A stretch of 64,000 nucleotides of DNA from Anastatus disparis. Lineage: Eukaryota; Arthropoda; Insecta; Hymenoptera; Eupelmidae. The translations under genes and the position numbers were made by a program. Positions 58,310 through 64,000 of the stretch are shown here, in pieces. The stretch is taken from positions 186,001-250,000 of the forward strand of contig JAFFSR010000096.1 of assembly GCA_017163975.1 (NCBI GenBank), given 5' to 3'. The notes under the pieces are model-generated. The model was not told where the DNA came from. It did no database searches and was given only the letters and a program-made list of their open reading frames with translations. Numbering within the stretch: position 1 is the first letter of the stretch; each line of letters begins with the position of its first letter.

Positions 58310-59520
58310 GATTTGGAATATTTCAGGAATCTTCCGTGAAATATTCCTGTAATATTCGTATGTCCTTGATTCTTCCTGCAATGGAATAATCCATGGAATA
58401 CTATTGAGAGATTTAAAGAATATAAAATGGAAGGTTTGGGTAATCTTTCATCTTTCATGAAATGTTCCTGGAAGATTTTTGGAAAACGTGAAATGCTGTG
58501 AGGGGATGGTATATATATTATATAATAACACATTACACTTATACATCAGTACATATACGCATACATAAACATTTAGTTATGAAATCGCATTTAAATATTC
58601 GCTTTGACTGTGCACATCAAAGTGCTGATACCCTTTCGCTTTTATAGTAAGTGAGGTATCTCTCAACCGCTTGGGGATAAAACTCCCATTTAACAAACAT
58701 CCCCTTATCGGCGTCATTGGAAACGTCCAGGCGTCCCGTAACGTTCCGCGCAACTTTCCAACGAAAACTTCATGGAATCATTCTAGAATCTTTTAAGCAA
58801 TATTCCACTGGAAGATTACTGTAATCTTTGCGTAAAATATTTCGTGGAATATTTACGGAAGATTTATGTAATATTTCGCTGTACGATTTAAAAGTTTTTA
58901 GGAATCTTCCAGTGAAATGTTCCTGGAATCTTTCTGAAATCTTTAATGAAATATTCCACTGGAAGATTACTTAAATCTTTTTGTGGAATATTTCGTTGAC
59001 TATTTATGGAAGATTTATGTTATATTCCACTTTACGATTTGAAAGTTCTTTGAGATCTTCCAGTGAGATGTGTATGGAATCTTTCTGAAATCTTTCATGT
59101 AATATTCCACTGGAAGATTACTCAAATCTTTCTGTGGAATATTTAGTTGACTAGTTCTGAAAGATTTATGTAACCATCCACTGTACGATTTTAAAGTTTA
59201 TCGGAATCTTCCAGCGAAATGTTTATGGAATCTTTCATGAAATATTTTACTGGAATATTCATAAACATTACATGGAATATTTTATGAAATATTTCAGAAA
59301 TCTTTCGTGAATATTACATGGAATATTCCGAAAAAGTTTTCGAACATTCCTTTGAAATATTCCTAAAATATTCCTGGAAGCTTTCAATGGAAGATTCCAG
59401 TGGAATATTCTGAAATATTCCGTGAAGACTTTTAATAATCTGCATGAAAGGTTCTATTGAAATATTCCAGTTAAATAATTCGAAATATTTCAGTGAAATC
59501 TTCCATGCTATGTGAGAACC
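58310..59520. repeat. Array of GGAATATTCC / GGAAGATT words
   Basis: Dense, imperfect repetition of TGGAATATTCCA, GGAAGATTAC, AATCTTTC and GAAATATTTC words, strongest from 58770 to 59510. Many follow the GAAnnTTC alternation of heat-shock elements. No ORF. Confidence 0.75.
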
Positions 59521-59660
59521 ATTATTTATTTCTAGCCTAACGCTTCTCTATTGTTATTTACATTTATCAATATTTTCTTATAATTATTTGTTTATTCGCA
59601 GCATTATTCTACTTTTACAGAATAATTTTCATACAAGGTGATAAAATATTTTACTATAAG

Positions 59661-59665
<5 letters not shown>

Positions 59666-59692
<27 letters not shown>
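59666..59692. repeat. (TA)n tract
   Basis: Short TA run. Confidence 0.9.
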
Positions 59693-59694
<2 letters not shown>

Positions 59695-59699
59695 TCAAT

Positions 59700-61900
59700 T
59701 CACAAAAAAATTTCAACACCAAAACTAATTCTCTAATGTAAAGAATAAAAAATTAAATTGGTATAATTTTGAAATTTTGATATGGGAATACTTTTTACAA
59801 ATAACTTTTTAATAATTTTGAATAATGGTAAATTTTTTAAATAACTTGTGGTATTGAATGCTAATTAAATTTAGTTTTAACATGAAGTTAATTATTTAGG
59901 TTGGAAATGTATTAAATGAAATAATATAACTATTTATAAGTTATCACTTAATTTTTTAAACTTTTTATTCATAGTTGACAATTATATTGAATATATGATT
60001 CTCATTTAAATAGTTTTTATATGATATTATGTGAATTTTATAAATATAAATTATTTAAGGAGATGTAAAGTGGACAGCACACTTCCGCCCATAAATATTG
60101 ATTATATTTCCATTGTATTTTAAAATTTTGAATAAATAGATGCATTAACATACAGTATGTATCACGAAGATTATTCAGTTAAATTTTTACATAAATCTAT
60201 TCATTAGTTATTGAGTAGTTTGGGTTCCAATATTATTTGCTAAAATTTTTTTATTTGGAATCAGAAATTTAAATATCTTGAAAACTAATGATTGGAATAA
60301 TTTAAGAATTCAAATAAATAATCATCACGAGACATACTACAAGTTAATACATTCCTTTTATGGAAATTCAGCAATAGAATGGAAAGGTAGTTAATTTTTT
60401 TATCTTCTCATAGTAAAATATAATCAAACTTTGACAACAAATTTAACATAATGAAATAATTGTACTTTCAATGATTTGTATTATATTTAATACAAATTAT
60501 AGAGTGATATTACAGAATATTATTTTTTTCCACATTCATAATAAATGTTTCGCAAATAATAAGTAAATTTTCTTTTGAAATGTTTACTTTTTTAGGGGAA
60601 ATTCTACTTCTATATAGACAGTTCATACATATAAATGCATAATTATAGACATAATCAGAAACTTTTATTCATATTTTATATATTGTCCTATCTTTATAAT
60701 TGACTATTAAAAAAATTTAATATCTAATGAATAATTTTTTTAAATTTTATTTTATAAAATTTATATTCAAACGATATTAAAAAAAATATTTTTATATCAT
60801 GTAATTATAATTTTTCAAATGAGGTAATTTGATATTTTTTAAAAATTAATGTTTCTCTTATTAAAAATATTATTGCTTCAATGAAATGAATTGCTAACAA
60901 TTTTTATATAAATCACAATTCTTTTAAATATATGTAATTAAGGTTAAATGTATGTTATTTATAAAAAATTGTTAACAAGTAACTTTTTAAATAATATATT
61001 TTCATGAAAACTAATTTAAATACCTCATTCTCTGAATGATGACTGAATACAATTTTAATTTAATAAATTTAGTTATACAATTATGAATATATAATATTTA
61101 TATAACTGTTCATCAAATAAAAATATTATTTTTTTAATACATATATATTGAAAAAATAATTATTACAATAGATTGTAGTTAAATAAAAATGTTTATTTTA
61201 ATAATTATAGCGTTGAAATTTATTTTGATGAAAATGTTATTTGATTGCAGTTTACAGTATTATTTCAACTATTTTTGAAAAGTTACTTGTCATCAATAAA
61301 AAAATATTTAATTTTCCAAATTAATAATCTATTGATATCAAGAATTTTCTAAAAATTATAATATTTATGATATGCAAACCTTACTTGTGATACATATACT
61401 TTGTAATATTTGTATCTCATTAAATGTTTATATTAGATGCAAAAAGGATTGTTAAGTAATTGCAAATAGTTATTTTTTTATTTCGAAATATTCGAATTTA
61501 AAATTAACTAAAATATTGTATTTTAATCTTATGATTTTTTCTATTTAAATTTTATATTTCATATATATAAAATACATTTGTGAAGATATTTTTATTAGAA
61601 ATCAACACAAATTTCTTTTAAGCATGTTTCACTTATAAATTAATTTCATAATTCAAAATCATGGTCATATATTGAGGTCTGGAAATTATAGTTGTAACTC
61701 AGTACCCAGTTCTCAGTTTATTTACATCAAATATCGTACTATCTTTGTTTTTCTAATGGAAGTAGAGTGAGAAATAGTCACTTGAAATAAATTATACGCT
61801 TTTTTACTTTAAGCACATGTGTACATATATTTTTATATTATGTTTCATCAAATTATTTTCAATTTTATTCAGTACTCAAAATTCAATTAATTAATTCTTA
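59700..61900. other. Very AT-rich region without recognised features
   Basis: No coding frame, inverted repeat or RNA gene could be supported over 2.2 kb. Confidence 0.6.
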
Positions 61901-61904
61901 TTTA

Positions 61905-61972
61905 CTTAAAATTAGTCATTTATACATAAAAATATAATAAAAGAAAATTCAACTAAGCGACGTTAGGAGCGA
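61905..61972 (+). repeat. Direct repeat, first copy (AAGCGACGTTAGGAGCGA)
   Basis: About 65 bp (ATTTATACATAAAAATATAA through CAACTAAGCGACGTTAGGAG) is repeated at 62825-62890, about 0.9 kb away. Confidence 0.7.
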
Positions 61973-62244
61973 AAAGCTTCAATATAATTAATACCTGTTA
62001 ACGTAAAACCCAATAAATTGTGTAACGATTTTCAACAGTTGATAAATATAATGTAAATCATATAATATATATATCAATTTTAAATTTCTAATCATTAATT
62101 TAAAACTCAAAAGTAACTATTTAAAAACGTAATATGGAAGATAAACATGTATCGTTTTAATCCTTGAATATCACGAATTTAAATATTAATTATTAGTAAT
62201 TTTAAAGAGTTATATATTATATAAATAATTCTATATTTAATAAT

Positions 62245-62478
62245 TTTCAATTTTAGTAACAGGAAAAGCCGCACGAAAAGAGGTTAATAATTGCATTTTC
62301 TGCGAAATATTGCCCTTGAATCGAGTAGGTGAAAGATCAGTCTTAATACCAAAAAAAGGCAGTAAGCATCGCAAATTTATGCTCTCACTTCATAATATAA
62401 TAGTACCAACATTGGTCCCTAAAATTCAAGCTATAGTACTAATTGAAATTATATCGTCACTCTTTTTTCAAGTACCTT
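62245..62478 (+). other. Open, GC-elevated stretch, possible exon or coding remnant
   Basis: A 78-codon frame without a starting Met follows TTTTCAATTTTAG, which could be a splice acceptor. It reads KAARKEVNNCIFCEILPLNR, then GERSVLIPKKGSKHRKFM. It stands out from the AT-rich surroundings. I do not recognise the product, and it could be a chance frame. Confidence 0.3.
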
Positions 62479-62824
62479 AATACATAAATTAGATATACTT
62501 GATTTAGAACCTATTTTAACAATACTTTCTTTTCTCCGTGCAGTTGTTAGTTCTAGTAAACGTCAAATACTGTTTTCTATTATTTCATTGTTCGTGATTG
62601 AAACACGTGATTAAAAAGAAAAAATTCCTATTATATTTTTTTATTGATTCAAATGCAATTTAGTAGAACAAATTCTTAATTCATCGTGATATAATTTGTA
62701 TTTGAACAATTTTTATGCACATTGTAACTTTAATTAATCTTTTTTATAAAAATAGAAAAATTTAATTGAGTACAAAACTACAATATCACAATTCATAAGT
62801 TGCGTCGATTCTTTTTTATTTTAA

Positions 62825-62890
62825 AATTGGCTAATTTATACATAATAATATAATATATGAAAATTCAACCAAGCGACGTTAGGAGCGAGG
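62825..62890 (+). repeat. Direct repeat, second copy
   Basis: Matches 61905-61972 with few differences and is followed directly by R1 copy 4. Confidence 0.7.
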
Positions 62891-62904
62891 TATTCTTTGC
62901 TAGT

Positions 62905-63020
62905 TTAATATCATTTTAAAGAGAATGAATTGAATACAGAAGTATTCGACGATTGCTTGATAGATTTCAAAACTTTCTTAATAAATATTAATATACATGG
63001 AAAAAATTGTCATAAAACGT

Positions 63021-63058
<38 letters not shown>
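62905..63058 (+). repeat. Repeat R1, copy 4, with (TA)n tail
   Basis: TTGAATACAGAAGTATTCGA through CATAAAACGTCCTATATA, then a TA tract, as in copy 1 at 2126-2269. Confidence 0.85.
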
Positions 63059-63060
<2 letters not shown>

Positions 63061-63084
63061 CTATATTATATAGTTATATGAACC

Positions 63085-63287
63085 AAAATTCAGTCGGTGC
63101 CCCCCACATCCCCCCACGCCCCCCACAGCCCCCCACAGCCCCCTACATGATTTTTATTAATTAAATAACGTAAATTTACGTTATTTTATGTTATCGATCA
63201 TTTCCCCCCCCACCCCCCCCACAGACCCCCACTAACCCCCTCTTGCTCCCCCACAATCCCCCACAATCCCCCCACAACCTTTTAGAA
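63085..63287. repeat. C-rich repeat (G-quadruplex-prone on the minus strand)
   Basis: Two blocks of CCCCCCACA-type repeats flank an AT segment that contains the palindrome AATAACGTAAATTTACGTTATT. C runs of 5-8 recur many times in otherwise AT-rich DNA. Confidence 0.85.
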
Positions 63288-63299
63288 CCATCAAATACT

Positions 63300-63780
63300 G
63301 CATAATATAGTTTTATATTTTTTTATTATATTTTATTTATGTATAATATTACATAAAAATATAAAAATTTTAATTTTTTTTTTGTTGAAAACTCGAAAGT
63401 AGTTGAATAAAATTACAATTTATAATATTTAAAATGAAAAATATGTGCCTCATCAGATATCTTATTACCATTTTTTACATAGTTTATCTGAAATTAATAA
63501 ATATAAATTTAAATTAATTCTATTACAATTCCTCAACACTATAATTAATTCATTTGTTGAAAACATAATGATTTTTAATAATTTGTTCATATTATAAATA
63601 TTTTATTGTATTAAAATAAAAATAAGCATATAGTGTTGAGGATTCAGATTTCCACACCACCTTACATTATAAACCTTTAATAGTATTGATTTATACAACT
63701 TTTAAAATTAATTGATATTAATATTTATGTTTAAATTTATATAACTTTCAAGATTAATAACTATTTATATTTGTTTTACA
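63300..63780. other. AT-rich stretch without recognised features
   Basis: Nothing supported. Confidence 0.5.
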
Positions 63781-63782
63781 AA

Positions 63783-64000
63783 GGTGTAGATCAAACGGAT
63801 GATAATATTCATTTGAATTATTCAATAGAAATGTTAAATAACATAAGAGAAGGATTACCTCCACACGAAATGAAATTAAAAGTAGATACCATAATTATGT
63901 TAATTCGAAATTTAAGTATAAAAAATGGATTATGTAATGAAACTTGATTAAAAATAACTAAATTATTCAAATATAACATAGAAGCACAAATAACTCTTTC
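63783..64000 (+). pseudogene. Helitron helicase fragment, third copy, cut by the window end
   Basis: The frame GVDQTDDNIHLNYSIEMLNN continues with GLPPHEMKLKVDTIIMLIRN and NGLCNET, matching NGLPPHKLHLKVGAIIILLR and GLCNGTR of the PIF1-type helicase in copies 1 and 2. An in-frame TGA near 63943 replaces the Arg of NGTR. It lies on the plus strand, opposite to the other two copies. Confidence 0.85.

Overview
This is a repeat-dense, AT-rich eukaryotic window with no intact host gene. The transposable-element content points to an arthropod, most likely an insect: a Ty3/Gypsy element, a GIY-YIG Penelope-like element (PLE), Helitrons, a mariner relative, a CR1/Jockey-type non-LTR element and a tRNA-derived SINE. 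A parasitoid-wasp-like hymenopteran would fit, but the species cannot be fixed from sequence alone. No bacterial signals (operons, Shine-Dalgarno sites, CRISPR) are present.

Layout. 1-3.8 kb: a 1.66 kb fold-back element, dispersed repeats, a decayed exon of the RNA polymerase III largest subunit, and the start of a minisatellite built on the word GACATGAAATGTC. 3.8-6.3 kb: a 5'-truncated non-LTR retrotransposon. 6.8-21.3 kb: a complete Gypsy element on the minus strand with 2.3 kb LTRs, inserted in a (TA)n tract. It carries gag, pol and an unusual third ORF just downstream of a splice-acceptor-like site. 21.6-39.7 kb: a very large inverted repeat. Its arms pair about 26.7 kb down to 6.3 kb (left) with about 33.2 kb up to 39.7 kb (right) and contain inverted copies of the PLE reverse transcriptase/endonuclease, a hammerhead-like motif and minisatellites. 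The Gypsy element and several smaller fold-backs interrupt the arms. Between the arms lie the PLE N-terminal half and a separate 5.1 kb palindromic transposon that splits the PLE gene and carries two inverted copies of an unrecognised transposase-like gene.

39.7-54.6 kb: two Helitron copies on the minus strand. The first is hit by a SINE and a TTAA-flanked MITE; the second has an internal deletion that fuses Rep to helicase. A Ulp1-type protease gene lies upstream of the second. 54.9-58.5 kb: a fold-back element and a DD41D-type mariner pseudogene. 58.5-64 kb: AT-rich DNA with arrays of GGAATATTCC-like words, a C-rich block and a third Helitron fragment running off the window end.

Order of events read from nesting: the inverted PLE arrangement predates the Gypsy insertion, the fold-backs in single arms and the 5.1 kb palindrome. 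Almost every coding region is broken by nonsense codons or one-base indels. The Gypsy LTRs differ at only about five bases, so that insertion is young, and some of its indels may be sequencing error.
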